64,000 bases of DNA. Origin: Ottelia alismoides (taxonomy: Eukaryota; Streptophyta; Magnoliopsida; Alismatales; Hydrocharitaceae). Both the position numbers and the translations under genes were made by a program. Under the pieces are notes generated by a model that did no database searches, was not told the DNA's origin, and worked only from the letters and a program-made list of their open reading frames with translations. Positions 24,058 to 36,539 of this stretch are shown here, one piece after another (position 1 is the first letter of the stretch; every line of letters begins with the position of its first letter). Location: the NCBI GenBank assembly GCA_037367405.1, contig JAZKJV010001876.1:1860001-1924000 (forward strand). Reading direction: 5' to 3'.

Positions 24058-26679
24058 TGAAGGATATGGTTAGATACCCAAGCGCATCACGGAAGCGTGA
24101 GCGTCGTATCGAATATGACGAAGAACGACTAGTTGCACTAGTTGTTCTATGCAGCGGAAATTAAATTTTTTTTCTTGTGACGAAACCACATGATCCAAGA
24201 ACACTTCTTGGATCGTTTCGTCTAAACCACAAACAAGTATTAGGGTTACCTCTTGAAGCGTGGTTGTGATCGAGTCTCTAAACGAAGAGACCTCCTGTCT
24301 CAAGTCCGATCCGACGGAGGAGACGCTTGCGAGCACGGGGATGAATCGCGTCCTTCTCGCAATCCATGTTGATGATCGAAGCCACAGATCTCCTGATCTC
24401 AACAAACGAGATACGACGTCTTCTTCACGAGCAAGGCACATCGAAGTAGACGGAGATCTACGAGCAAACCATTGGGCAGCATAACGACGACGCTGCTGCG
24501 ATGGAGACTTCCTCTAGGGCATCCATGGTGGACGACCATGAGAGAAGAAGAGAGAGAGAGAGCTGTCATGTAGAGAGAAAGAGAGAGAGATATGCTTCAA
24601 AAGCATTGTGTAAAGAAGAGCAATGGGGTGCCTCTCCTTTTATATCATTTTGGGATCCATGGATCTCAGTCCATGGGACAACACAAATCCAATGGTTCAC
24701 ATTGATTTGTGTTTCTTTCAATGGTCATGATTTGTTGCTAAAAACACAACAACAATTAATTTAATTAAATTAAGATATATTGAATAAATCATCAATATAT
24801 AAATTAATTTAAATAAAATCATTATAGGAGATTTAGGAAGGAGGCATGCCTCCCTTCCATAAAGGGGGTGGGCGACACTCCTTGAATCCAATTCAAGGAG
24901 CTCGTCCATCCTCTTTAATAGGAAGGCAACACTCCTCTTCCTTATTCATGAGATCTCATATCTTACGAAAATCTCCATTATTTACAACAACTATTTGTTG
25001 TAAATTATTCACACAAATAATCCATAATTATTTTGTGAACATTGCAATCATGCCATTGGAAATTAGTGAATCAAATTCACAACCCAAAATAAAATGTAAA
25101 TTACATTTAATTAACAAATGTAAATTACAAATAGTTCTCTCTTATATATTATAAATCACATTTATAATATATATGCCTAATATGGATATTGCTATCCACA
25201 TTATTCATATCCATGATAAATAAATCACATTTAATCATCTTGGATCTCTATTCTCATGTGCCCAAATAATATGAATCACATTCACATTATTTATATCTTT
25301 GATAATCAAATCACATTTAATTATCTAAGACAACTCTCTTTGTAATATGAATCGAATTCATATTAATCATGATAATTAAATCACATTTAGTTATCTATTT
25401 TCTCAATGCTCGGATATATATATCAACAATAGAATTATCCATGAACTCCTTCAAGGATAATGCGCTTTCTCTGCGAATATTTGGAGATAAGGATAGGGCG
25501 ATTGTATTGTTCCACATATAGTGACTTGGATATTGAGATCATATCTCAAATCCAGATCATGGGCCTCCCATAGATGCTTGATTAAATCAAGACCGCAAAT
25601 CTAATCTTCTCATTGCATCTGAGTCACATTCAGATCAATGTCCAACATTTGGACTAACATTATATTACTTCTCTACCGAGAGGAGTCACTAAAATCCAGA
25701 CCCGTTTCATCACTCCCTAGGAATGGAAGCGTCATGGTTATACAATCGTTTATCATTACATCACCCTCAGGCTTTCCCAATACCTGTACATCCTGCATAC
25801 TGGAAGACTCAGAATAAACTCAAAGTATTGGATCAACTTTATACTGTCTACTTCATGGTTTTTATCAGTAAGTTTCTCATTCGATCATTGGGAGTCGGTA
25901 TCGATCATATACTTTCCAAAAGCATATATCATACCTAGGTCTTGATCATATACTTTCCAAAAGTATATATCAAACCTACAAATTCAGTCAATCTTCCAAA
26001 GCAAGACAACTATGCGCACGGAATTTGATTCTTCCCAATATATCATAAGTGAGCTCATGTCTTCCGGTTCAATAACTGAACCTGTATGATCCCTTTGAGA
26101 GATCGTATTACTCATATGCCCTTATATCCACACCAGCGCGTCGGTGTATAGACCTTGGTTAAGTAATCAACCTATTGGTCTGCCAAATGTACATACTCAA
26201 ACATATAGCAACACAACTGTCTCCGATCAGAGGATGCATGCCTGTATCGTGACAGCATACGATATAGGACTTTGGTTATCTCGATCTCATTAAGTCAACT
26301 CTTTGACCTAACTAATCTGACACCTCCGAATCTCTATTCCTATGCAGAGGACCTGCATCAAGAGGTCGGTCAGATATCAGCCTTTAGAGATAAGGATTGC
26401 CATCTCCTACTCAGGCTGGAGATCATCTCTTAACAATCATTTGACGGTGCTTGATGAGTCCCCAGTCTAACTCTTTATATATTCATCCAAGCACCAGCCT
26501 CTATGGTTCAACAGTTGAATCAACATCTGTATGATCATCAAGATGGCCATGGTACATAACCCTAATTGTACGAAGGGACCTATTTTGCAAATTATTTATT
26601 CTTCATTTCATATCAGGGAATGATATTTTGCAATAACATTTATTGCATAATGGCTCGCCGTGGGCTCGCATGTCCAACA
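24058..26679 (-). repeat. 3' LTR of copia A
   Basis: About 2.6 kb, reading TGAAGGATATGG to CATGTCCAACA on the plus strand. The sense strand is TGTTGGACATG to CCTTCA. A sense TATAAAAGG is at 24,637-24,645 (plus-strand coordinates). GA-rich runs lie just beside it near the expected RNA start. Three gataattaaat/tttaattatc palindromes lie in U3 at about 25,215, 25,301 and 25,371. Confidence 0.9.
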
Positions 26680-29600
26680 ATCTCCCACTAGCCCAAAGAG
26701 CCATTAATGGGCTAATCATTTAAACCCACACTCATGTGACAATCATAGCATATTTAGAAAATAGCTAGGTAAGTTGATCTGCCACTCTGTTCCCGCGAGA
26801 CTACGCCAAGTCCTTTTACGACACTCGCATATCCCCAGTAACAGTGCTCGCATCTAATGCGAATGTTGCATCTTATGCAGCTAATACTCAATCTTGTTAG
26901 TTACAGTGTCCTGGACACTACAGCTTAACAATTATCATAACCAACATTTTCATAATCCTTATCAGAATACCCTTATTCCTGGAGATCTCTATCTCTTAAG
27001 GTATCTATATCTAAGATCTTTAAGATCACTATCTATAAAGTCTTAAACTTTTGAAGATAAGACTTTTGAGATCACTATCTCAAAATCTTGTCATCTATGA
27101 AGATTTTGTTATTACTGCAATTAAGTGTTCTATCTCCATAGTAGGACTAGTAACAGTTTACTACTCCCACTGCAAGGAAGATATCTGGCTTTTGTACACA
27201 TCTAGTATACACTCAGCTTCTCGTAACTGACGCACAAGTGCAAGCAGTTTTAGCATTCACTTCCTCAACTCTTTGAGGTGCTATCCCTTTAGATAGGCCA
27301 GTACCATATCTTAAGGGATGGAAGCCTCTCTTGGAATTTTCCATAAAATGGAATATGTCCAAGGTGTACTACTAATGTGACAGTCCCAATACCCTCTTTT
27401 TTTTTGCTCCTGTACACCTTCAGAACTAAGATCCAAGAGGTATCCTTGAGATCATATCTCAAGTTATGGAACAACCAGATAAAAAAACACTTATTATTAT
27501 CCTTATATCATTTTAAATGATTAGGATATCATCTACATTTAGCACGATGAATACAAAGGCACTCCCACTAAGCTTCACATGGTTCATCAAGATTCTATCT
27601 GAAATCATAACATTTATAATTTCATCAAATCTTATGGTCCAACTTGAAGAAGCTTATTTGAGTCCATAGATGGATTCCTTAGCTTGCACACCTTGCTTTC
27701 CTCAACCATGAAGCCCTGGGGCTAGTTCACGTGAATATCCTCAGAGAGGTATTCGTAGAGGAATGCAATCTTGACTTTCATCTCATAGATAACAAAGTCA
27801 AGTTGTGTAGGTCAGGTTCCCTTTCTCTTGAAGATCCATTTACACCTTAATGGGTATTATCCATGTAGGTGGATCCTCGAGGGTTCATATACAACATTTG
27901 TATATGAAGTCTACTTTAGATTTTTATTGCTAACATCCATCTATCCATGTTATGATTTTCAGAAGCTTCATCACATGAAGATCGATCATTGTCAGATTTC
28001 TCTGACACGTGGAATCCATCCTCAAACTCATTTAAAGAGGTATTAGTGTTTCATCTTTAATTGTCCTTTTAGTTTCCAATTTTAGGAGCCTCATTATTTT
28101 CTCAAGAATAAATGAGTTCCTACACTTCATTTTCATCTTGATTCTCAAGATTCTCAACCTATAAGAATCACATTCTCAGAGATGAGATATTTTAAGAATT
28201 TCAAGTTCATAAAGTAGGTATCCAATACCATCCTTTATTTTCCTAATGAAGCAGCACTCTCAAGTGCTAGATTCCATCTTGCATGGAACCTTATTAAGGA
28301 TATACATTGTAGTCTCTGCTACACATATATACCTGGAAACTAAGGGATAATTATGCTAAAATTCATCATTGATAAGATCATGTCACACATGATCCAATTG
28401 TAACTCCCTATAACTCTATTGAGTTAAGGTCTGTTAGGAGGATTGAGATAGAAATAATATTCATATCTCCATAAGGTATACCATGAATTATCTAATAGGT
28501 ATTGATTACCTAGATTAGACCAAATTCATTTCCATCTTCCTTCAAACTTTGGTTGTAAACCAAAATAATGAAATATTTGAAAACTTCAAAGGTTTCTTTA
28601 GATGAAGGGAAGAAATCTCATATCATACATAATCATCAATAGATATCATATATCCATAATGTTTACTATGATATAGATGATCCATATACATCGATATGTA
28701 TGAGATCCTGAATACCTTGACATCTTATACCATTCCCAAAGAAGGGTGTATTGGACATTTTACTTTGAATACAACATTCATAAGTATGTAAGTTTTTGAA
28801 ATTTTAGACATTCTAAAGTTTCATCTCTTACTAGTCTATTGATCAAATCAATAGACAAATGTCCAAGGCTTGATGCTAGATCATTGTCAAATGATCTTCA
28901 TCCTCCTATTGATCTTAAGGTTTAATTTCAGTATTTAGAAATGTTAATGAACCATTCATCAATTTTCTAATTTAGTGGAGTCCACAAGATTTTATATTAC
29001 TATCTGAAATATCTCCATCATAACTCTTTATGATAGATTTATTGCAGAATTTATGTTTATTTCCAACATTTAGAAATAAACAATGAGTGTATTCTAACAT
29101 CTAGGTCATAGAGACATTCTCTAAGACTAAGGGCTCTCCCACTGAAATTATGAAGTCTAGTGATCCAATGGAAATTGCTGCAACAATTTCATCAAAAACA
29201 TGTAGGTGACTATTAAACCTGAAGACCAAATTCTCCAGTCTTCTAAAACATATGCAACCTGTTGCAAGTGTTGTTAGAAGATTGAGATACAATTATAGAA
29301 CTTTATCTTATCAAATAAGAAAGTCAATATCAATGATTTATGTAGATTATTCTGATGCTCTATCCGAGTCCTTCTCTAAGGATTCTAGACAGACTTGATA
29401 GTCATACTATCAACACATCAACTTATTGCAGTATTGGCATTCATCCAACTCTTTGGATGTCATATGGAAGTCACAGAATTACAGTCAACTGTTTGACTAT
29501 ACTTCTTACTTGGGTCCAACCCATGCTTCCACTGTGCTCCCTTTATCTATGAACAACCATTGCTTAAGACTATGGATCTCTTATGTTAAATTCAAAAGAA

Positions 29601-29732
29601 TTCAATGTAAGAGCATTTCAACATTTATACATGCTTCATTAAATTCATACAATATGAATATTATGAAGCATCATGAATGACCAGAGTATAGATAGCAGAA
29701 TGATGACACTCATCGTATCTACATCCATTTGA
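26680..29732 (-). pseudogene. Degenerate copia pol (PR-INT-RT-RH) of element A
   Basis: Read on the minus strand from high to low coordinates. Near 29,100-29,290 is a protease-like stretch with FRRLENLVFRFNSH and ending PLVLENVSM, resembling the end of copia PR. At about 28,805-28,866 is GHLSIDLINRLVRDE, the GHxxxDxxxxLV signature before copia integrase, and integrase-like fragments continue to about 28,600. RT fragments occur around 27,800-28,100, with a GCKWIFKR-like stretch near 27,830, and near 27,180-27,370. The segment starts with the purine tract CTAGTGGGAGAT (sense) against the LTR. Stops are very frequent, so no product is expected. Confidence 0.75.
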
Positions 29733-29877
29733 CACTGATTTGAGTTAGTATTTTTTTGTATTCTTTATTTATTCTTGTTACTAATATCTACATGATGGAG
29801 GTGGTTTTAGGCCAATCAAAGTTATTAGCAACTTTTTAAGCCAACTTACACATTATGCAGTTATGCATGGTGAAAGG
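29733..29877 (-). repeat. Remnant F of a gypsy LTR, part 1 (split by copia B)
   Basis: Between the end of copia A homology and copia B lies about 140 bases that join, once B and one AAAGG are removed, to 42,818-42,936. The combined 260 bases begin on the minus strand TGATGAATCTCGTGTTC, like the start of LTR E. It is best read as the outer end of the 5' LTR of element E, most of which was lost in the same deletion that truncated copia A. The LTR assignment rests mostly on the terminal 40 bases. Confidence 0.5.
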
Positions 29878-32384
29878 TGAAGGATATGTAATTATCCTCA
29901 AGTGCATCACGGAAGCGTGATCGTCGTATCGGATACGACAAAGAACGACTAGTCGTACTAGTTGTTCGGTGCATCAGAATTTAAAAAATTTCTTTCGATG
30001 AAACCACATGATCCGAGAACGATTCCCAGATCGTTTCATCTATAACCACAACAAGTATAATGCAATACCTCTTGAAGCATGGTTGATCAAGTCTCTAAAG
30101 AAAGAGACCTCCTGTCTCAAGTCCGATCGTCGGTGAGACCGCTTGCGAGTGCGGGGATGAACCACGTTGTCCTCGCAATCCAAGAAGTTGATCCAAGCGT
30201 AGTTGCTCCTGATCTCGACGCACGAGATCGAACGTCTTCTTCGTGAGTGTAGCACTCCAAGAAGACGGAGAACCGAAGAACATCGAAGCGGCGACGCGGT
30301 GGCGAGAGTGTCGACGAATCTCTCCTCTAGGGTATGGTGGACGACCACCAAAAATAGAGGGAGAGAGGGCTGTCGTGTATGAAGAAAGAGAGAGAGAGAG
30401 CGCTCCAAAATTGCATGTTCAAAGAGAGAGCATGATATGCCTCTCTATTTATAAGGTTTTGGGATCCATGGATCTCAATCCATGGGACATATAGATTTAT
30501 GTCAATCTAATGGCCAAGATTGTTGTTGTCAAAAACAACAAATTTAGATTAAAATATATTTGACAAAATTAAATACAAATTAGTCCTAAATCAACCCAAT
30601 AAATAAGAAGAGTATGTACATGGAGATTTCATCTCCATGCACCTTCCATGTGGACGGCCACCCATTCCTATTTGGAATAGGGTGCCGCCCACTATTTCCA
30701 TGGGGAGAGCAATCTCATGATAATTCATGAGATTGCATATCTCCAAGGAAATCTCTCTTTATTTTTTTGCAACAATTTTTTTGGGTTTTATTCTTCAAAA
30801 ATAATTCACAATATATTTGAGAATATTGCAATCTTGCCATGAAAAAATTGTGAATCATATTCACAACCCAAAACAACATATAATTTACATTGTCAATTAA
30901 TTACATAATGTGTATCCAATACACATAATAATTAATCAACACATATAAATTATAATTAGCTCTCTCTAATATATTATAAATCATATTTATAATATACCAC
31001 GAATAATTGAATATTTCTATCCACATTATTCTTATCCACATTAATTAAATCAAATTTAATTATATTGGATAATTTCTTCACACATCAAAATGATTAAATC
31101 ACATTTAATCATCATTTCTTCATTGCTTAGATCTTATGGAATTATTCTTGAACCCTTCAAGAATATTGCAATCTCTCCGCAGATACTTGGAGATAAGGAC
31201 AGGGCGATTGCATTGTTCCACGTATAGTGACTTGGATATTGAGATGATATCTCAAATCCAGATCGCGGGCCTCCCATAGAAGCTTGATTAAATCAAGACC
31301 GCAAATCTAATCTTCTCATTGCATTTGAATCATATACAGATCAATGTCCAACATTTGGACTAAGATCAGATTACTTCTCTACCGAGAGGAGTCACTAAAA
31401 TCCAGACCCGTTTCATCACTCCCTAGAAATGGAAGCGTCATGGTTATACAATCGTTTATGATCACATCACCCTCAGGTATTCCCAATACCTGTACATACT
31501 GCATACTGGAAGACCCAGAATAAACCCGAAGTATTAGATCAATTTTATACTCTCTACTTCAGGGTTCTATCAGTAAGTTTCTTATTCGATCATTGGGAGT
31601 CAGTATCGATCATATACTTTCCAAAAGTATATATCATACCTAGGTCTTGATCACGTACTTTCCAAAAGTATATATCAAACCTACAAATTCAGTCAAGCTT
31701 CCAAAGCGAGACGACCATGCGCATGGAATTTGATTCTTCCCAATATCTCATGAGTGAGCTCATGCCTTCCGATTCAGTAACTGAACTTGTATGATCCCTT
31801 TGAGAGATCGTATTACTCATATGCCCTCATATGCACACCAGCACGCCGGTGTATAGACCTTGGTTAGGTCATCAACCTATTGGTCTGCCAAATGTACATA
31901 CTCAGACATATAGTAACACATCTGTCTCCGGTCAGAGGATGCGTGCCTATATCATGACAACATACGATATAGGACTTTGGTTATCTCGATCTCATTAAGT
32001 CAACTCTTTGACCTTACTAATCTGACACCTCCGAATCTCTATTCCTATGCAGAGGACCTGCATCAAGAGGTTGGTCAGATATCGTCCTTTAGAGATAAGG
32101 ATTGCCATCTCCTACTCAGGCTGGAGATCATCTCTTAACAATCATTTGACGGTGCTTGATGAGTCCTCAATCTAACTTTTTAGATATTCATCCAAGCACC
32201 AGTCTCTATGATTCAATAGTTGAATCAACATCTGTATGATTATTAAGATGACCATGGTACATAACCCTAATTGTACTAAGGGACCTATTATGCAAATTAT
32301 TCATTCTTCATTCTAGATCAGGGAATGATATTTTGCAATAACATTTATTGCATAATGGCTCGCCGTGGGCTCGCATTTCCAACA
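29878..32384 (-). repeat. 3' LTR of copia B
   Basis: About 2.5 kb, TGAAGGATATG to GCATTTCCAACA on the plus strand. A sense TATAAATAG lies at 30,446-30,454. The GA-rich run near 30,385-30,400 marks the expected RNA start area. It is followed by TTCTCCCACTAGCCC, the complement of the purine tract. Confidence 0.9.
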
Positions 32385-35300
32385 TTCTCCCACTAGCCCA
32401 AAGAGCCATTAATGGGCTAATCATTTAAACCCACACTCATGTGACAATCATAGGCTATTCAGAAAATAGCTAGGTAAGTTGATCAATCACTCTGTTCCGG
32501 CGAGACTACGCCAAGTCCTTTTACGACACTTGCATATCCCCAGTAACAGTGCTTTCATCTAATGCGAATGTTGCATCTCATGCAATCAATACTCAATCTT
32601 GTTAAAAACTATAGTGTCCTTGACACTACGGCTTAACAATTATCATAACCAGTATTTCCATAATCCTTATCAGAATACCCTTATTCCTGGAGATCAATAT
32701 CTCTTAAGGTATCTACAAGTAAGACCTTTTAGATCTCTATCTATAAAGTCTTAAGCTTTGAAGATAAGACTTTGAGATCACTATCTCAAAAATCTGGTCA
32801 TCTATGAAGATTTTGTTATTATTGCAACCAAGTGTTTTATTTCCATAGTAGGATTAGTAATAGTTTACTACTCCCACTGCATGGCAGCCATCTGGCTTTT
32901 GTACACATCCAGTACACACCCGGCTTCTCAGAACTGATGCCCAAGGGCAAGTAGTTCTAGCATTCACTTCCTCAACTCTTTGAGGTGTTGTCCCTTGAGA
33001 TAGGTCAGTACCATACTTTAAGGGATGGAAGCCATTCTTGGAATTTTCCATAAAATGGAATATGTCCAAGATGTACTATTAATGTGACAGTCCCAATACC
33101 CTCTTCTCTTTGCTCCTGAACAACTTTAGAACTATGATCTAAGAGGTATCCTTGAGATCATATCTCAAGTTATGGAACAACCAGATAATAAAACACTTAT
33201 TATTATCCTTATATCATTTTAAATGATTAGGATATCATCTACATTTAGTATAGCACGATGAACACAAAGGCACTCCCACTAAGCTTCACATGGCTCATCA
33301 AGATTCTATCTGAAATCATAACAATTATAATTCCATCAAATCTTATGGTCCAACTTCAAGAAGCTTATTTGAGTCCATAGATGATTCCTTAGCTTGCACA
33401 CCTTGCTTTCCTCAACCATGAAGCCCTGGGGCTACTTCATGTGAATATCCTCAAAGAGGTATTCGTAGAGGAATGCAATATTGACTTACATCTTGAAGAT
33501 GCAATAATCAAGTTGTGTAGCTAAGGTTAGCAATATTCTGGTGGTTTTAAGCATGGTCACCGAAGAGCAAGTCTCATCGCAAGCAATGTCTTCTCTTCCA
33601 GTGTGTAGCTCATGGCTACGAACCGTGCTTTGAAGATCTCTACCTTCTCATCAGGTTCCCTTTCTCTTGAAGATCCATTTACACCTTTACAGGTCTTACC
33701 CATATAGGTGGATCCTCCATGGTCCATATACAACACTTGTATATAAAGTCTAAATTAAACTTTTATTTCTAACATCCATCTATCCATGATATGATCTTCA
33801 GAAGCTTCATCACATGAAGTTCGATCATTGTCAGATTTCTCTGACACATGGAATCCATCCTCAAACTCATTTGAAGAGATATTAGTGTTTCATCTTCAAT
33901 TTTCCTTTTAGTTTCCAATTTCAGGAGCCTCATTATCTTCTCAAGATTAAATGAGTTCCTACACTTCATTTTCATCTTGATTCTCAAGAGTCTCAACCTC
34001 TAAGAATCACATTCTCAGAGATGAGATATTTTTAGGAATATCAAGGTCATAAAGTAGGTATCCAATACCATCCTTTATTTTCCTAATGAAGCAGCACTCT
34101 AAAGTGCTCAATTCCAGCTTACTTGCATGGAATTATATGTAGTCTCTACTACATATACACCTGGATACTAAGAGGAATTTATGCTAAAAATTCATCATTG
34201 ATCGAATCATGTCACACATGATCCAATTGTATCTCCCTACAACTCTATTGAGTTTAGGTTCATTAGGAGGAGTGAGATAGGAATGATATTCCTTTCTCCA
34301 TAGGTATACCATGAATTCATCTAATAGGTACTGATTACCTAGATTAGACCAAATTCATTTTTATCTTCCTTCAGACTTTGGTTCCAAACCAAAATTATGA
34401 AATCTTTGAACATTTCAAAGGTTTCTTTAGGTGAAGAGAAGAAATCTCATATCATACATAATCACTAATAGATATCACATATCCATAATGTTTACTATGA
34501 TATAGATGATCCGCATACATCAATATATATGAGATCCTAAATACCTTGACATCTTACACCATTCCCAAAGAAGGGTGTATTGGACATTTTTCCTTTTGAA
34601 TACAATATTAATAAGTATGTAAGTTTTGAAATTTTAGACATTCTAAAGTTTCATCTCTTACTAGTCTATTGATCAAATCAATAGACAAATGTCCAAGGCT
34701 TGATGCTTGATCATTGTCAAATGATCTTCATCCTCCTATTGATCTTGAGGTTTAATTTCAGTATTTAGAAATGTTAATGAACCATTCATTAATTTTCTAA
34801 TTTAGTGGAGTCCACTAGATTTTAGATTACTTTCTGAAATATCTTCATCATAACTCTTTATGATAGGTCCATTCCAGAATTCATGTTTATTTCCAACATT
34901 TAGAAACAAACAATGAGTGTATTCTAATGTCTAGGTCATAGAGACATTCTCTAAGACTAAGGGCTCTCCCACTGAAATTATGAAGTCTAGTGATCCAATG
35001 GGAATTGTTGCAATAATTGCATCAATGTCCTTCTGGATAATTATAAACCTTAAGATCAAAATTTTCCAGTCTTCTAAAACATATGCAACCCATTGCAAGT
35101 GTTGTTAGAAGATTGAGATACAATTATTAGACTTTATCTTATTCAATAAGTCAATATCAATGATTTATGTAGATTATTATGATGCTCCATCCGAGTCCTT
35201 TTCTAAGGATTCTAGACAGACTTGATTGTTGTACTGTCAACACATCAATTTATTGCAGTATTGGCATTCATCCAACTCTTTGGATGTCATATGGAAGTCA

Positions 35301-35822
35301 TAGAGGTACAATCAATTCTTTGACTACACTTCTTACTTGGGTCCAACCCATGCTTCCACTGCGCTCCCTTTATCTATGAGCAACCATTGCTTAAGACTAA
35401 GGATCTCTTGCGTTAAATTCAAAAGAATTCAATGTAAGATCATTTCAATATTTATACATGCTTCATTAAATTCATACAATATGAATACTATGAAGCTTCA
35501 TGAATGACTAGAGTATAGATAGTAGAATAATGACACTCATCATCTACATCCATCTAAACTCATAAAACATAGGTTCAGGTAGATACTCAAACAATTTGAA
35601 TACATCATCTCTTATAGAGCCACCATTCTGCATGATGCAGTGAACCATCTCATTCATGTTAAATGTCAAGAGCACATATGTATGCCAGAATATCTTCATT
35701 AATTTTATAAGTATTATTTGACAATTGCGATCATCATCGACATGCCACTTCCAAAATACATCCGATGAGAGATCAAGACTATAGAGACATACAAACCCTA
35801 GGGTTGTAGTCCTATTGTCCAT
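32385..35822 (-). pseudogene. Degenerate copia gag-pol of element B
   Basis: The order on the minus strand mirrors copy A. A frame at 35,544-35,822 (92 codons, containing LLTFNMNEMVHCIMQNGG) may be a gag remnant, but this is a weak call. The GHxxxD integrase signature is near 34,630-34,695. RT starts around 33,560-33,990. A second RT frame at 32,854-33,069 contains FHFMENSKNGFHPLKYG and CTGCVQKPDGCHAVGVVN, matching the conserved MENSKKG and CTRPD blocks of copia RT with the catalytic environment damaged. RNase H, if present, is not readable. Many stops in all frames make this non-coding today. Confidence 0.75.
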
Positions 35823-36539
35823 TTAGTTGTCATTCCTCATTATTATGAGGAAACTTGCACATTGCAACCACATATATTATGTGTCCAAATACAAGTGCAA
35901 TATCTGGATCATGAGATCAATCCATGATATTTTATTGGTTATCATTGAGTATAACATTGAGTGGGTTTAATGAAGGATTATCTGAAATAAGAAATTTGCA
36001 TAAGTGTATATATTTATATATATACATATTTTACTTTGATTTAGGCATTTTTTTATCAAAGTTGTCTTGCCATGTCAACACTGAAAGTTCATTCCCTTAA
36101 TCACTTTCAATGTAAGAGATATACTTACCATTATATCTCAAGCAAGATATGGGATCTCCTTCCTTATCTTTGTTGCATCCCAATAATATGAGAACCTACA
36201 ACTCGGATAAAAAGAAGCAGGAACACATTCCGCCTTGCAAGTCCAACTTGCATCTCCCAATTCGGTCTTTAACACCCGGGCCCACCACCCCTAAGGCAAT
36301 GTTGACCCGTCATTGAACCAACCGTCAACAGGAATACAACTCGCTATGCGCAATCCAATATCGCCCCAATAATACGAGGACCCAATATTGGGGTCACTAC
36401 GCATACATCCTTACTCTTTCGAGAAGCGAAGAGCCCGATCCAGATGCGCTTGCATACAGGAGCTGTCACTTCGGACAGGCGTCTCCCACATACAATCCCT
36501 GGCGACGGAACCCTCTGCCTTGACGGGAGACCATGGATG
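35823..36539 (-). other. Internal non-coding part of copia B left of solo LTR G
   Basis: About 0.7 kb without a recognisable gene. It includes an (AT)-rich patch near 36,010-36,030 and a G+C-richer part (36,260-36,539). Since it joins 38,941 when G is removed, it probably belongs to the gag-leader interval of copia B. Confidence 0.5.

Larger units (their letters stand above)
24058..29732 (-). mobile_element. Copia element A, 5' half deleted
   Basis: It has a full 3' LTR (24,058-26,679), a purine tract and a degenerate pol region in the same order as copies B and C. Its left flank TAAGT (24,053-24,057) has no visible partner. The match to copy B stops near 29,732, where Athila-type LTR sequence (remnant F) begins. 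The gag region, leader, primer site and 5' LTR are therefore missing, as expected for a deletion by illegitimate recombination. Confidence 0.8.

Noticed and set aside
24510..24600. GA-rich runs resembling a CRISPR or satellite repeat
   Set aside because: They are simple dinucleotide tracts beside the LTR transcription start, present in every copia LTR copy; there are no regular spacers.
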